From contig CAKAKS010000282.1 of the NCBI GenBank assembly GCA_916700875.1, positions 147,001-211,000 of the forward strand: a DNA stretch of 64,000 bases, in the 5' to 3' direction. This DNA comes from Sebastes aleutianus (taxonomy: Eukaryota > Chordata > Actinopteri > Perciformes > Sebastidae). The notes beneath the pieces are model-generated. The model ran no database searches, had not been told where the DNA came from, and saw nothing but the letters and a program-made list of their open reading frames with translations. The first letter of the stretch is position 1. Each line of letters starts with the position of its first letter. Below, one piece after another: positions 11,763 to 22,765 of the stretch. A program made the translations under genes and the position numbers.

Positions 11763-11808
<46 letters not shown>
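11763..11808 (+). repeat. (CA)n microsatellite in receptor 2 promoter
   Basis: Interrupted then pure CA run ending a few bases before the TATA-like tttatatag. The duplicate promoter of receptor 3 has only a short interrupted CA run at about 18301-18328. Confidence 0.9.
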
Positions 11809-11812
<4 letters not shown>

Positions 11813-11813
11813 G

Positions 11814-11899
11814 TTTATATAGACAACACACCAGGTCACGGTCACATTCACACAGTGGACAGAAGATCAGAAAGATCACAATCTAAAACTACGGACAAA
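11814..11899 (+). promoter_or_regulatory. receptor 2 TATA box and noncoding first exon
   Basis: TATA-like tttatatagac at 11814-11824, then a leader with gtggacagaagatcagaaag and ctacggacaaa, ending at a donor |gtgagtg (11899/11900). It is almost identical to 18350-18436. The intron to the acceptor at 13387 is about 1.49 kb and contains a hAT element. Confidence 0.7.
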
Positions 11900-12757
11900 G
11901 TGAGTGTATTTTAATGAGCTTATGATAGATGTAATTAATTACGTTAAAGTGACATATAATAAAATAATGCTACTAAATACTCTATATGGCAGTGAAATTC
12001 ATGCAATGTGTTATTCAGTTGTTTTATATTTTTTAACATATATTTGAATATGCCATTTAATATTCTAGATGTTAAAAAGGCTTTTGAAGGTCATATTAAA
12101 GAAGTAAGTGGCTCAACATGTCAGGTGTGTCAAGGGGTGAAACTGTTGTCCAGGTGACTCACAAGTGTTTTATATTTTTTTAGGAGCAATGTTTTAATTT
12201 CATGCTTTCGTGTTTCCTAACATTTTATGTTCCGTGATATACTTAACATGTTAATTTAAGAATTTGATTGTCAAATAAAGCCGACTGGCTGTTGTTAAGA
12301 CTAAAAGTTATATCTCCTATAAATTACATTTAAATGATACTAACTTAATGTGAAAATGTTAACATATCTGGCAACGTGTTTATATTTTATATATTAGTAA
12401 AATGTTTATTTACTTCCTGCAATGCAATATCCAGCTATTTTTAAGCTTTTTTCTTATGGTTATGTTTAGGCACAGGTTGGTTAAGGTTAGAGAAAGATCA
12501 TGGTCTTGGTTTAAAGTGACTTGAAGCACAAATAGGAAAACAATATATAAATGTAATTTCTTGGAAACAGGGGTGACCTGAGTGTGGTTATGTTGAATCT
12601 GTGAGTGCATGTTTAGAAAACATCTCAACAACTTTGGATGGAAATTTACATGAAATGAAGGATGAATTGTAATAACATTATATAACATTACCTGCTAAAC
12701 ATCAGCATGTTAGCGTAGCCAGGATGACCATATTCATGTTATTCCTATAGTCTAAGA

Positions 12758-13253
12758 CAGTGGTTCCCAACCTATTTTATTAGAGTATTAAATGAGGTGG
12801 TGAAGTGATGAAGTCTTGATGGATGCGCCAAGCGAATACGATACACAATATGATCTTTTTTTTTGTGACAACTTAATTTATTATAATAGTGTAATAGCCG
12901 AAATATATTTATTATTATGGTAGTTAAATAAATGTAATTTATGGTGTTGTTAGATTGCATGCCTCCCTTTGAGTGCATAAAGCGGGAGAGCGAATAGGTT
13001 TTTGACCACAGTTAAAATGTTGTTTTTGAAAGGCTAAACGCCAACAAATATGGATTGAAGCAGAATATTTAGTTAAAAGAAATACATATCTTTTTAAATA
13101 CTTTTGTATACAGACTTTTGTATGAATTATCCAGTAAGTGTGTTATTGTGATTTTAGTTATACATGAGCAAAAATTTAATTTTGACAAACTCAGAGCAGA
13201 CAAATCCCGGCACACCCCCTGTGATCTTGGGCGTCCCAGGTTGGGAACCACTG
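12758..13253 (+). mobile_element. non-autonomous hAT-type element, 496 bp
   Basis: Terminal inverted repeats CAGTGGTTCCCAACCT and AGGTTGGGAACCACTG are flanked by the perfect 8-bp duplication gtctaaga (12750-12757 and 13254-13261). There is no transposase. Element and target site sit in the 5' UTR intron of receptor 2. Confidence 0.92.
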
Positions 13254-13389
13254 GTCTAAGACGGTCCAAAAAATATTAGTAAACACAAAGAACTACTTGA
13301 ATTCTCATAATTTCACTTGATTTTGTTTTTCACTCTTTGTCTTTCTCTTTCCCTCTTATTCACTCTATCCCTGCACCCTTCCCACAGTT

Positions 13390-14304
13390 ATGTTAGTCAA
13401 CTCCTCTTCCTCCTCTAACGCCTCTCTTCCTCATTCCCACTATTCCTCCCCCTTGATTTTTCTGTACAGCTGCATCGACTCCACAGCCAGCGCCTTCAGC
13501 TTCATCGCGTACACCATCACCAGCATCCTCCTTGTCCTCCCTCTCTGCATCCACGTCATCTACCTGGGTCTCCAGCGATGGCGGCATCAGCGCTCCGGCG
13601 TGACGATGAGCCACTCCGACGTCTTCACCTACCACATGGTCATCGTAGAGCTGATGAATATCGTAGGGTACACCCTCTGCTGTTTTGGTATCCTCAGTGA
13701 TCTCCAAGAAATGATTAAATTGGGTTTAATCCTTTCGTTCATGAACATAAATGGACAGCAGTTATTACACATCCTGACCTGTGTGGAGCGCTACCTGGCT
13801 GTCGTTCACCCCGTCACCTACCTGGGCCTGAGGAAGGCGAAGGGGATCAGAATCAGAAATATCACCATCGGAGGGGTTTGGCTGCTGTGCTTTTCAAGCA
13901 TAGGTTTCATGTTCGTGGGAAACAACGATTCCGTCAACACCATCAATTATTTTTCCATAGCCTTCATCTTAATTGTCATCTCTTTCTGCAGTTTTTCTGT
14001 TCTCCACATTCTGATTCGTCCGAGGCCAGGGGAAGGGGGCGCGGGCAGAAAATCAAAGCTGAGGGCGTTTTACACCATCACGGCCATACTGGGAGTGCTG
14101 TTGTTGAGGTTAGGGAGTACTGTGGTCAGCACTGCTTTTTATGCCTCAAAACAGCGGGGGGAGAGTGAAAAGTGTCTTGCGTGGATGTCTATGGTGTGGT
14201 TCAGTCTGCCCAGCAGTCTGGTGTTACCTCTGCTTTTTCTACACAGGGCAAGAAAACTAACGTGTTGTAGAACCAACAACGAATCAGGACAAGGATCGGA
14301 TTAG
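13390..14304 (+). CDS. receptor 2: divergent rhodopsin-like 7TM receptor
   Basis: 304 residues; the ATG is 2 nt after acceptor cttcccacag. N-terminus MLVNSSSSSNAS has two or three sequons and Cys28 before TM1. ERY is at 133-135, followed by AVVHPVTYLGL. ICL3 is unusual: LIRPRPGEGGAGRKSK, with Arg for the Gly seen in every other intact copy. It also has a 12-base in-frame deletion that removes RVDQ relative to receptor 3. The C-terminal 85 residues are nearly identical to receptor 3, while the N-terminus/TM1, TM2-TM3 and the ECL2/TM5 region (176-193) differ strongly. The TM7 motif is LPSSLVLPLLFLHRARK. No premature stop. Likely a functional paralog, but the ICL3 changes could alter G-protein coupling. 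Confidence 0.85.
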   Translation: MLVNSSSSSNASLPHSHYSSPLIFLYSCIDSTASAFSFIAYTITSILLVLPLCIHVIYLGLQRWRHQRSGVTMSHSDVFTYHMVIVELMNIVGYTLCCFGILSDLQEMIKLGLILSFMNINGQQLLHILTCVERYLAVVHPVTYLGLRKAKGIRIRNITIGGVWLLCFSSIGFMFVGNNDSVNTINYFSIAFILIVISFCSFSVLHILIRPRPGEGGAGRKSKLRAFYTITAILGVLLLRLGSTVVSTAFYASKQRGESEKCLAWMSMVWFSLPSSLVLPLLFLHRARKLTCCRTNNESGQGSD

Positions 14305-14594
14305 ATTAGAGTACTTTATTATAAAAGAACCGAGAACAATCACTGAGAGAGTAAAACTCTGGATTGTGTTCGGTGACATCATTAAGAAGAGCCAATTAAG
14401 CTCCTTGCCAATAATCCCTAAAGGATGATTTTAGTTACTGTTACTATTTGAAACATTGGTTCCTTGATTTATAGCTGACTTGTTCTAAAACTCTTGTGAA
14501 AGGGGTCTTAAATATGCCAATATATGCCAATTCGTATGTAATCCACGTAATTATGAACCAAGTATAAAGAGTGACAAACGCCGCGTATCGAGGA

Positions 14595-15525
14595 GGTCGG
14601 GGTGGATGGGTGGGTCAAAAACATGAACCGTTCACCCACCAGACCGGTCTTCATACCCCATGTGAAACCAAGACAACGTTGTGTTAAATCACCACGCAAC
14701 TTTCATACTTAGGTTACGCCACATCCGGTTTTATTTTAACCCAAATCACGATGTTTTCCTAAACCTAACTAACAAGTTGTATTTCCTAAACCTAACCAAG
14801 TCAATCTTTTTCTAAACCTAACTAAGTGGTCTTGCTGCCTAAATGTAACTAAGTAGTTTTATTGCCTAAATCTAACCAGGTCTATCCTTTCCTAAACCTA
14901 AGTAGTTTTATTGCCTAAATATAAGCAAGTCTATCCTTTCCTAAACCTAAATAAGTAGTTTTGCTACCTAAATCTAACCAAGTCAATCTTTTTCTAAACC
15001 TAACGTAAGTAGGCTACCTAAGTAGTTTAGTTGCCTAAACCTAACTAAGATTATCTTTTCCTAAACCTAAGTAGTTTAGTTGCCTACGTCTAACCAAGTC
15101 AATATTTTCCTAAATCTATCTAAGTAGTTTTATTGCCTAAACCTAACCAAGTCGATCTTTTTCTTAAACCTAACTAGGTAGTTTAGTTGCCTTAATCTAA
15201 CTAAGTAGTTTAGTTGCCTAAACCTAACCAAGTCGATCTTTTTCTAAACCTAACTAAGTGGTTTAGTTGCCTAAACCTAACTAAGTAGTTTAGTTGCCTA
15301 AACCTTACTAAGTAGTTTTGTTGCCTAAACCTAACTAAGTAATTTAGTTGCCTAAACCTAACTATGTGGTTTAGTTTCCTAAATCTAACTAAGTAGTTTA
15401 GTTGCCTAAACCTAAATAGGTTAGTTTCCTAAATTTAACTTAGTAGCTTAGTAGCCTAAACCTAACTAAGTAGTTTTCTTGCCTACGTAAACCTACGTAA
15501 GTTTATTTAAAAAAGATTGGAGCGG
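14595..15525 (+). repeat. dispersed element with cctaaacctaactaag minisatellite tail, copy 1
   Basis: A non-repetitive head (ggatgggtgggtcaaaaac, ccagaccggtcttc, gtgaaaccaag, cacatccggttttatttta) leads into dozens of units such as cctaaacctaactaag and tagtttagttg. Head and tail recur at 21000-21868 and 60465-61345, with relatives at 23760-23960, 27030-28165 and 52600-53560. Confidence 0.85.
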
Positions 15526-15739
15526 AAATTGACATATGTGTCAAATGTTGGAAATTCATGGGAAAACGCACGAAAAAGGAGGAATAACTTTTCGTAGGAT
15601 ATTATACAAACTGCTGTATGAGGATACGTTGACTATGCACATGATGGCTACATACACGATAACATGCTAAAAGACTGAGGCTAAAGCTAACATGTCCCAG
15701 GCAAGAAGTCAGCATCCTCACCAGTTGACATACAACGAA

Positions 15740-16250
15740 ACTACATTGTGAATTTTGTTTCGAGGGAAATTTATTTTGTTGTGGATACGTTTATAATGAT
15801 AGTCTGCGGAAATCGGCATAGGGAGGACTTCAGGACTTTGACCCAGGAGAACGCTATTCGTGTCCCGTGTCAAACTAAAAGTAACGTTGACTTATTTTGT
15901 CACGTCAGTCTTTAGTCACGTGACTCGTCGGTATTGTCACTCTTGTGAGTCACTAGTCTCCGATGCCAAGGAGCACTGACCAAGTGGCGGTATGTGACGA
16001 GTGAGAATGTGTTGGTCCAACAAACATAGGGCTTTCAACCAGGAGACCGGTGTTCGTGTCCCAGAGTGCCGTTGACTTATTTTGAAGTTACGTTAGTGAC
16101 TTTTGTTTTCCGAACTTCTGTTACTGTCAACGTTCACTTATTTTAATTTATGTACGTAGCTTAAATAGAGTAACAAACATAGGCATTTTAAGCCAAACCA
16201 TGATGGTTTTTAGTATACTTAACCAAGTAGTTTTGTTGTGTTTTGTTTAA
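15740..16250 (+). repeat. mixed fragments of dispersed elements
   Basis: The stretch catacaacgaaactacatt..cgagggaaat resembles the arms of the inverted-repeat element at 22047-22416. Two head fragments of the satellite-tailed family follow (caggagaacgctattcgtgt at about 15845; caggagaccggtgttcgtgt at about 16038). Confidence 0.55.
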
Positions 16251-16254
16251 AATA

Positions 16255-16400
16255 GGAATATCAAATTATGTCACATTTTATCAATTAATCAATGGTTACA
16301 TTTATTGTTAATATTATTTTTGCTACATTTAATGACATATTTATCTCTTAATCGAGTCATTTATTTATTTTTGATTTTTGGCAGGTTCCGTCCTCCATAG
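16255..16400 (+). repeat. AT-rich element terminal fragment, copy 4
   Basis: tcaattaatcaatggttac, tgctacatttaatgacata and ggcaggttccgtcctccata match the ends of 2335-2660 and 6655-6985. The AATA core is missing. Confidence 0.6.
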
Positions 16401-16604
16401 TTTTTCTCTTTAACAACTAATATCTGAGAATTACTAAAATGAAAAAGGTCAAAATTAGCAATATTAGCAAAACAATCAAGGTTACTGATAAATTGCGGAA
16501 TAAAATATAATATATTAAACCCAAATGTGTCAGTTAGAGACTTAACTAAAGTCTGGTTTACTGTTTGGGTATTAAAAATGAGAAGTGACAGTCAGACACA
16601 GACA

Positions 16605-16700
16605 GGTGTTTGATTTGAATGAGCACCGGTTTTAAGTTACAGCTCATTTGAATTCTGTCAAACATCAAACTTGATGACAGATGAGGTGAATAAGCACATT
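16605..16700 (+). promoter_or_regulatory. conserved receptor-upstream block, copy 2
   Basis: tgtttgatttgaatgagcac, cggttttaagttacagctca and tttgaattctgtcaaacatc. It lies about 1.7 kb upstream of receptor 3 exon 1. Its middle (ttttaagttacagctcattt) is shared with 22690-22765. A 20-base T run follows at 16755-16774. Confidence 0.5.
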
Positions 16701-17459
16701 TCTCAATACCAGAATTATTCATTGTGTCTAAAAAAGAAATACACAATGTATATCTTTTTTTTTTTTTTTTTTTTAATTATGACTGCCTGCAGTGGTCAAT
16801 TGCTTCTGCACTGTAGAGTTTACTGTGTCTGATAAAAAACATTTTCTCCAAAATGTCAAGTTTTTTTTAAGACATTTTTCATCACATACAGGGTTTGCTA
16901 ATACCTGGAACAATCATTACCATCCCATAAGGTTTTTATGCATAACGTTGTTCACTACTCCAGTAAATAGGACGAATCTTAGCTCCGACTTTGCGACGAG
17001 AGATGTTTCTAGTCCGCTCAGCTCATAGAACCCTTTGGCTCAGCTATGAGCCAGAAAGCTAACGTTATGCTAGCAAGATGCACAGTCAATGACATTGCGT
17101 GCGGTTGAAAAACAGTAAATATAATTTGACAGTATGTTTAACAACAAGACTAGCTAGCATTCTAGTCATTGTCCCCAAATCAATATCAAGATTTTAACAT
17201 AAATTCAAAGGGGCAGATGTAAATTACTTCTTGCAGCTTGTGTGTTAGAGTCGCCCCCCCCTGTGTTAACAAACAATGAAATGATAATTAATAATGTTAA
17301 AAATGATCAGTAATTGTGTAATTTTTGTTATTTTATCATTAGTTTGTGTAATAGGAAATAATTAGTTTATAAATTATACATTGTTTCATAACTGATACGA
17401 GACGTTAACAATTACATTCTGATTACATTAGTACACTATCTATTAACATTTATTGTTAA

Positions 17460-18060
17460 TACACAAATTATAACACTTTATAAACTATATTAAGTATTTG
17501 TTAATAATTACCAAATGAGTTGTAAACCTTTAAAAAAACATTTGTTAAACATCTATAAACATTACATAGATAGAAGGATCAGAAACAAATTATTAACCAA
17601 TGACAAAAAATAAACTATCTAGCTAAATAATGTTTATAGATGCTTTACAAAGTATTTATTAACCATTTAACAATGTATTATAATCATCAACTTTATAATA
17701 TACATCCAAATAATGTTTATAGACAGTTTGCAAACCAATTATTAACCATTAACAAAGTGTTACAAATATCGATCTATGTAATATTTATAGATGTTTAACA
17801 AACAACTATTTCATTAAAGGTTTACAAATAATTTCGTAATCATTAACAAATACTTAACTGAAAGTTATAATGTGTGCAACAATAAGCTGTTAGAATACAT
17901 GAAATATAGCATTACTGATAATTAGTAAACATTATTAATTATAATTTCATAGTTTGTTAACAGTAAAATAACTGTTAACTAAGTTTAATAACCATTTATA
18001 AAGTATGGTTGTTATAAGGTATATATGGTTATAAGTGTTACCTAATAGGTCTTTAATTGA
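17460..18060 (+). repeat. dispersed attaaccattaac / aatgtttatagatg element
   Basis: Words such as aatgtttatagatgg, attaaccatttaacaa and catagtttgttaacag recur at 11215-11500, 35180-35610 and 41560-41910. Several copies end near aagtgttacc. Probably a MITE-like fish repeat, carried along in both receptor duplications. Confidence 0.6.
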
Positions 18061-18349
18061 TTGAATAAATGTTATCAATAATGACTCTCAAATACGTTTG
18101 TGTGCAGTCTGTGTTTCTAGGATTTATGATTATAGAGGAAGTTTCAGTGATGTGTTCTCACTGTGTTGAAGTGTCTTTGAGCAAGGCAGTGGATAGGTGA
18201 TATTCTGCATGTGTGAAGGAGACAGATGATAAACTGCAGCCTAAAGCTGCAAATCAAAAGCAATGCAAAGTTAATGAGCCTGGTTATATAACATGCAAAA
18301 CACTCACACAAACACATACACACACACAAAAGGATTAACACACATATAG

Positions 18350-18436
18350 TTTGTATAGACAACACACCAGGTCACGGTCACATTCACACAGTGGACAGAA
18401 GATCAGAAAGATCACAATCTAAAAACTTCGGACAAA
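18350..18436 (+). promoter_or_regulatory. receptor 3 TATA-like box and noncoding first exon
   Basis: agtttgtatagacaacac (weaker TATA than in receptor 2), then gtggacagaagatcagaaag and a donor ggacaaa|gtgagtg (18436/18437). The intron to the acceptor at 19776 is about 1.34 kb. Confidence 0.65.
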
Positions 18437-19191
18437 GTGAGTGTATTTTAATGAGCTTATGATAGATGTAATTGTCATCTTGTGTATGTTAAAGTGACAT
18501 CTATTAAAATAATGCTACTAAATACTCTTTATATGGCTGTGAACTTTATGCAATGTGTTTTTCAGTTGTTTTATATTTTCAAATACAGCTTGACTGGAAA
18601 TTTTAAACTTAAAAAAGATCAGATTTGTCATTTAATATTCTAGATGTTAAAAAGGCTTTTGAAGGTCATATTAAAGAAGTAAGTGGCTCAACATGTCAGG
18701 TGTGTCAAGGGGTGAAACTGTTGTCCAGGTGACTCACAAGTGTTTTATATTTTTTTTTAGGAGCAATGTTTTCATTTCATGCTTTCGTGTTTTCTAACAT
18801 TTTCATACAAGAAAAATGGCAAATTTGCAGTGCAATTTTCATCAATAAAACTCTCTTACATTATGTTCTGTGATGTACTTGACATGTTGATTTCAGAATT
18901 TGATTGTCAAATAAAGCCGACTGGCTGTTATAAAGACTAACTAGAAGTTATGTCTCCTATAAATTTAATTTATATGCTACTAATTTGAAACAGGAGATAT
19001 GTTTTGCAGGAAACGTAATGACAAAATGTTAACGTGTCTGGCAACGTGTTTATATTTTATATATCAGTAAAATGTTTACTTACTTCCTGCAATACAATAT
19101 CCAGCTCATTTTACGTGGTAAGGTGGTGGTATTTTTTTATATTAAATCAACTTTCTTTAATGAATTTAACTAATTTCAGTTACATAAATAA

Positions 19192-19642
19192 AGTGATGAC
19201 GTCTTGATAGATGCGCCGAGCGAATGCCGATACATAACATGATGTTGGTTTTTGTGACGACTTAATTTACTATAATAGTGTTATAGATTATAGATTTATT
19301 GTTATGTTATTGTTTTAAATAAATGTAATTTATGGTGTTGTTAGATTGCATGCCTCCCTTTGAGTGCATAAAGTGGGAGAGCGAATAGGTATTTGACCAC
19401 AGTGAAAATTTTGTTTTTTAAAGGCTAAACGCCAACAAATATGGATTGAAGCAGAATATTTAGTTTAAAAAAATACATATCTTTTTAAATATTTTTGTAC
19501 ACAGACTTTTGTATAAATTATCCAGTAAGTGTGTTATTATAATTTTAGTTATACATGAGCAAATGTTATTTTGACAACCTCAGAGCAGACAAATCCCAGC
19601 GCACCCCCTGTGATCTTGGGCGCCCCAGGTTGGGAACCACTG
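19192..19642 (+). mobile_element. left-truncated hAT-type element (duplicate of 12758-13253)
   Basis: The right terminus aggttgggaaccactg is at 19627-19642, followed by gtctaaga. The internal sequence matches the receptor 2 intron copy. The left terminus and left target duplication are replaced by unrelated AT-rich DNA. The insertion therefore predates the receptor 2/3 duplication. Confidence 0.85.
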
Positions 19643-19778
19643 GTCTAAGACAGTCCAAAAAATATTAGTAAATACAAAGAGCTGCTTGAATTCTCATAAT
19701 TTCACTTGATTTTGTTTTTCACTCTTTGTCTTTCTCTTTCCCTCTTATTCACTCTATCCCTGCACCCTTCCCACAGTT

Positions 19779-20705
19779 ATGTTAGTCAACTCCTCTTCCT
19801 CCTCCAACGCCTCTCTTCCTCATTCCCAACTTTCCTCCACCTTGATTTTGATGTACCGCTGCATGAACACCACAGCCTCCGCCTCCAACCTCATCGTGTA
19901 CAACGTCACCAGCATCCTCCTTGTAATCCCTATCTGCATCCACGTCATCTACCTGGGTCTCCAGCGATGGCGGCATCAGCGCTCGGGCGTGACGATGAGC
20001 CACTCCGACATCTTCACCTACCACATGGTCGTCATAGAGCTGATGAATATCGTAGGGTCCAACCTCTGCTGTTTTGGTCTCCTCAGTGATATCCCAAAAA
20101 TGATTAAATTGGGTATATACCTTTCGGCCATGAACATAAATGGACAGCAGTCATTTCACATCCTGACCTGTGTGGAGCGCTACCTGGCTGTCGTTCACCC
20201 CATCACCTACCTGGGCCTGAGGAAGGCGAAGGGGATCAGAATCAGAAATATCACCATCGGAGGGGTTTGGCTGCTGTGCTTTTCACTCATAGGTTTCATG
20301 TTCGTGGAAGGCAACGGTGCCATCAACATCTTCTCTTATTTTTCCATGACCTTCACCTTAATTGTCATCTCTTTCTGCAGTCTTTCTGTTCTCCACATTC
20401 TGATTCGTCCGGGGCCAGGGGAAGGGGGCGGGGGCAGAAAACGGGTAGACCAATCAAAGCTGAGGGCGATCTACACCATCACGGCCATACTGGGAGTGCT
20501 GTTGTTGAGGTTAGGGAGTACTGTGGTCAGCACTGCTTTTTATGCCTCAAAACAGCTGGGGGAGAGTGAAAAGTGTCTTGCGTGGATGTCTATGGTGTGG
20601 TTCGGTCTGCCCAGTAGTCTGGTGTTACCTCTGCTCTTTCTACACAGGGCAAGAAAACTAACGTGTTGTAGAACCAACAACGAATCAGGACAAGGATCGG
20701 ATTAG
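19779..20705 (+). CDS. receptor 3: divergent rhodopsin-like 7TM receptor
   Basis: 308 residues; the ATG is 2 nt after cttcccacag. The N-terminus begins MLVNSSSSSNAS, then differs from receptor 2 at 17 of the next 35 or so residues, with Cys28 kept. ERY is at 133-135 and HPITYLGLRKAKG follows. ICL3 has the full LIRPGPGEGGGGRKRVDQSK, so receptor 2 carries the derived deletion. An EL3 Cys (KCLAWMS) and LPSSLVLPLLFLHRARK are present, with a CC pair in the tail. Roughly 50 substitutions separate it from receptor 2, few of them in intracellular loops. Intact, with a promoter-like first exon 1.3 kb upstream. Orphan chemosensory-type receptor by inference only. Confidence 0.87.
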   Translation: MLVNSSSSSNASLPHSQLSSTLILMYRCMNTTASASNLIVYNVTSILLVIPICIHVIYLGLQRWRHQRSGVTMSHSDIFTYHMVVIELMNIVGSNLCCFGLLSDIPKMIKLGIYLSAMNINGQQSFHILTCVERYLAVVHPITYLGLRKAKGIRIRNITIGGVWLLCFSLIGFMFVEGNGAINIFSYFSMTFTLIVISFCSLSVLHILIRPGPGEGGGGRKRVDQSKLRAIYTITAILGVLLLRLGSTVVSTAFYASKQLGESEKCLAWMSMVWFGLPSSLVLPLLFLHRARKLTCCRTNNESGQGSD

Positions 20706-20999
20706 ATTGGATTACGTTATTATGTAAGAACCGAGAACAATCACTGAGAGAGTAAAACTCTGGATTGTGTTCGGTGACATCATTAGGAAGAGCCAATTAA
20801 GCTCATTGCCAATAATCCCTAAAGGGTGATTTTAGTTACTGTTACTATTTGAAACAATGGCTACTTGATTTATAGTAGACTTGTTCTAAAATTCTTGTAA
20901 AAGGGGTCTTAAATATGCCAATATATGCCAATTCGTATGTAATCCACGTAATTATGAACCAAGTATAAAGAGTGACAACGACGCGTACGGAAGAGGGCG

Positions 21000-21868
21000 G
21001 GGTGGATGGGTGGGTCAAAAAACATGAACTGTTCACCCACCAGACCGGTCTTCATACCCCGTGTGAAACCAAGTCAACGTTACGTTAAATCACCATGCAA
21101 CTTTCGTACTTACGTTACGCCACATCCGGTATTATAACCCACATCACGATATTTTCTAACCAAGTAGTTTTGTTGCCTAAACCTAAACAAGTCTATCGTT
21201 TCCTAAACTTAACTAAGAAGTTTTGTTGCCCAAACCTAATCAAGTCGATCTTTTCCTAAACCTAACTAGGTAGTTTTGCTGCCTAAACCTAACTAACAGT
21301 TTAGTTGCTTAAACCTAACTAAGTAGTTTAGTTGCCTAAACTTAAGTATTTCAGTTGCCTAAATCTAACTAAGTAGTTTAGTTGCCTAAACCTAAGCAGT
21401 TTAGTTGCCTAAATCTACCTAAGCAGTTTAATTGCCTAAACCTAACTAAGTAGTTTAGTTGCCTAAAACTAACTAAGTAGTTTTGTTGCCTAAACCTAAC
21501 TAAGTAGTTTAGTTGCCTAAACCTAACTAAGAAGTTTAGTTGCCTAGACCTAAGTAGTTTAGTTGCCTAAATCTACCTAAGCAGTTTAGTTGCCTAAACC
21601 TAACTAAGTAGTTTAGTTGCCTAAACCTGAGTAGTTTAGTTGCCTAAATCTACCTAAGCAGTTTAGTTGCCTAAACCTAACTAAGTAGTTTAGTTGCCTA
21701 AAACTAACTAAGTAGTTTAGTCGCCTAAATCTAACTAAGTAGTTTAGTTGCTTAAACCTAACTAAGTAGTTTTATTGCCTTAACCTAACCAAGTCAATCT
21801 TTTCCTTAACCTAACTAAGTAGTTTTAATGCCTAAACCTAACCAAGTCGATCTTTTCCTAAACCTAAC
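21000..21868 (+). repeat. dispersed element with cctaaacctaactaag minisatellite tail, copy 2
   Basis: Head ggtggatgggtgggtcaaa, ccagaccggtcttc and ccacatccggtattata; tail of 20-28 bp units (gtagtttagttgcctaaacc). It is part of duplication unit B. Confidence 0.85.
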
Positions 21869-22046
21869 TTTTTATGGATTTAATGTAAGTAAAAAAACAT
21901 TAATAAAGACCCGTAAGTTTAAGACGTGAGGTTTATAGGATTTAAGGAAGATATAATGAGTACAGCTACAGCATCACCTGGCAGCATGCACAGACCCAGT
22001 TGCATGCTGGGAGATGTAGTCTGTTTCCTTTTGGTATTCACAGTCC

Positions 22047-22416
22047 AGCCCTGTCTCCTAAAAAGGATGTTCCCATACAACAAGACTGCATTGTACGTTT
22101 TGAGGGAAACATATTTTGACACGAATTCCATTAGTTTTTGGCTTATGTTGGCTTTTGTTGTGTTTTGGTTATGTTTTCTTTTAATTTCGCTATTTTTAAC
22201 CCTTTTTTTACTAAACCTATCAAAGTAGTTTTGTTGCGTTTTATTATTATTATAATTTTTTATTTTTATTTTTTTCCAATTTCCAATATTAACCATGTAT
22301 TTAAAACTGTTTAAAACCGTGAACATTATCCAGGAGAAAATACGTTTCCCTCGAATCGTAATTGAGAATGCAGTTTAGTTGTATGGGAAGGTAATTTTGT
22401 TGGAGACAGGGCTGAC
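22047..22416. mobile_element. inverted-repeat (foldback) element, about 370 bp
   Basis: The left arm agccctgtctcc..ttcccatacaac..actgcatt..gagggaaac..tatttt (22047-22125) matches the reverse complement of 22340-22416 over about 75 bases. The interior is AT-rich and noncoding; the open frames here are incidental. No clear target duplication seen. Confidence 0.7.
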
Positions 22417-22689
22417 CAGTCTGAACTGGGTCAAATCTTTATGCTGAAACATTCAGGTTTTTTTTTTATTATTATTATTTAGTATATCAGGTAAAAAAGG
22501 GGAAAAAAAAGGTACAAAATATGAATCATTGCATGCTCATGGAAGTGGAATAGTTTTAGCAAAAGAAGAGTCACGATGATGTCTAACATCTAAATAAAAC
22601 AAATCAAGTTGTTCATTTGACTGCAAAGTGTAATTTGCAAATTGTTCAGGTATGAAAATAAAGGACACGGTAAGGCAGGTGGATACGTG

Positions 22690-22765
22690 TTCTGGTCTTA
22701 ATGACTCGGTTTGATTTGAATAAGCAGCAGTTTTAAGTTACAGCTCATTTGAATCCACTTTAATG
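22690..22765 (+). promoter_or_regulatory. conserved receptor-upstream block, copy 3
   Basis: gtttgatttgaataagcagc, agttttaagttacagctca, tttgaatccactttaatgga. It lies about 1.65 kb upstream of the orphan first exon at 24343-24409, so even the dead gene keeps it. Confidence 0.5.

Larger units (their letters stand above)
11215..15520 (+). repeat. tandem duplication unit A (receptor 2)
   Basis: Aligns collinearly with 17755-21868: upstream repeat, first exon, intron with hAT remnant, coding exon, 3' flank and minisatellite. The offset is about 6.5 kb at exon 1 and 6.39 kb at the coding exon, so only small indels separate the copies. Limits are approximate because both ends lie in repeats. Confidence 0.8.
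17755..21868 (+). repeat. tandem duplication unit B (receptor 3)
   Basis: Counterpart of 11215-15520; see that unit. The intron copy of the hAT element has lost its left end here. Unit B diverges from unit A after the minisatellite. Confidence 0.8.

Noticed and set aside
14750..21868. Telomere-like cctaaacctaacc arrays suggesting an interstitial telomere
   Set aside because: The units are 20-53 bp with extra words such as aagtagttttgttg and are not runs of the vertebrate hexamer.
21926..22326. Hydrophobic 100-codon plus frame and 135-codon minus frame
   Set aside because: Both lie across an inverted-repeat element with an AT-rich interior.
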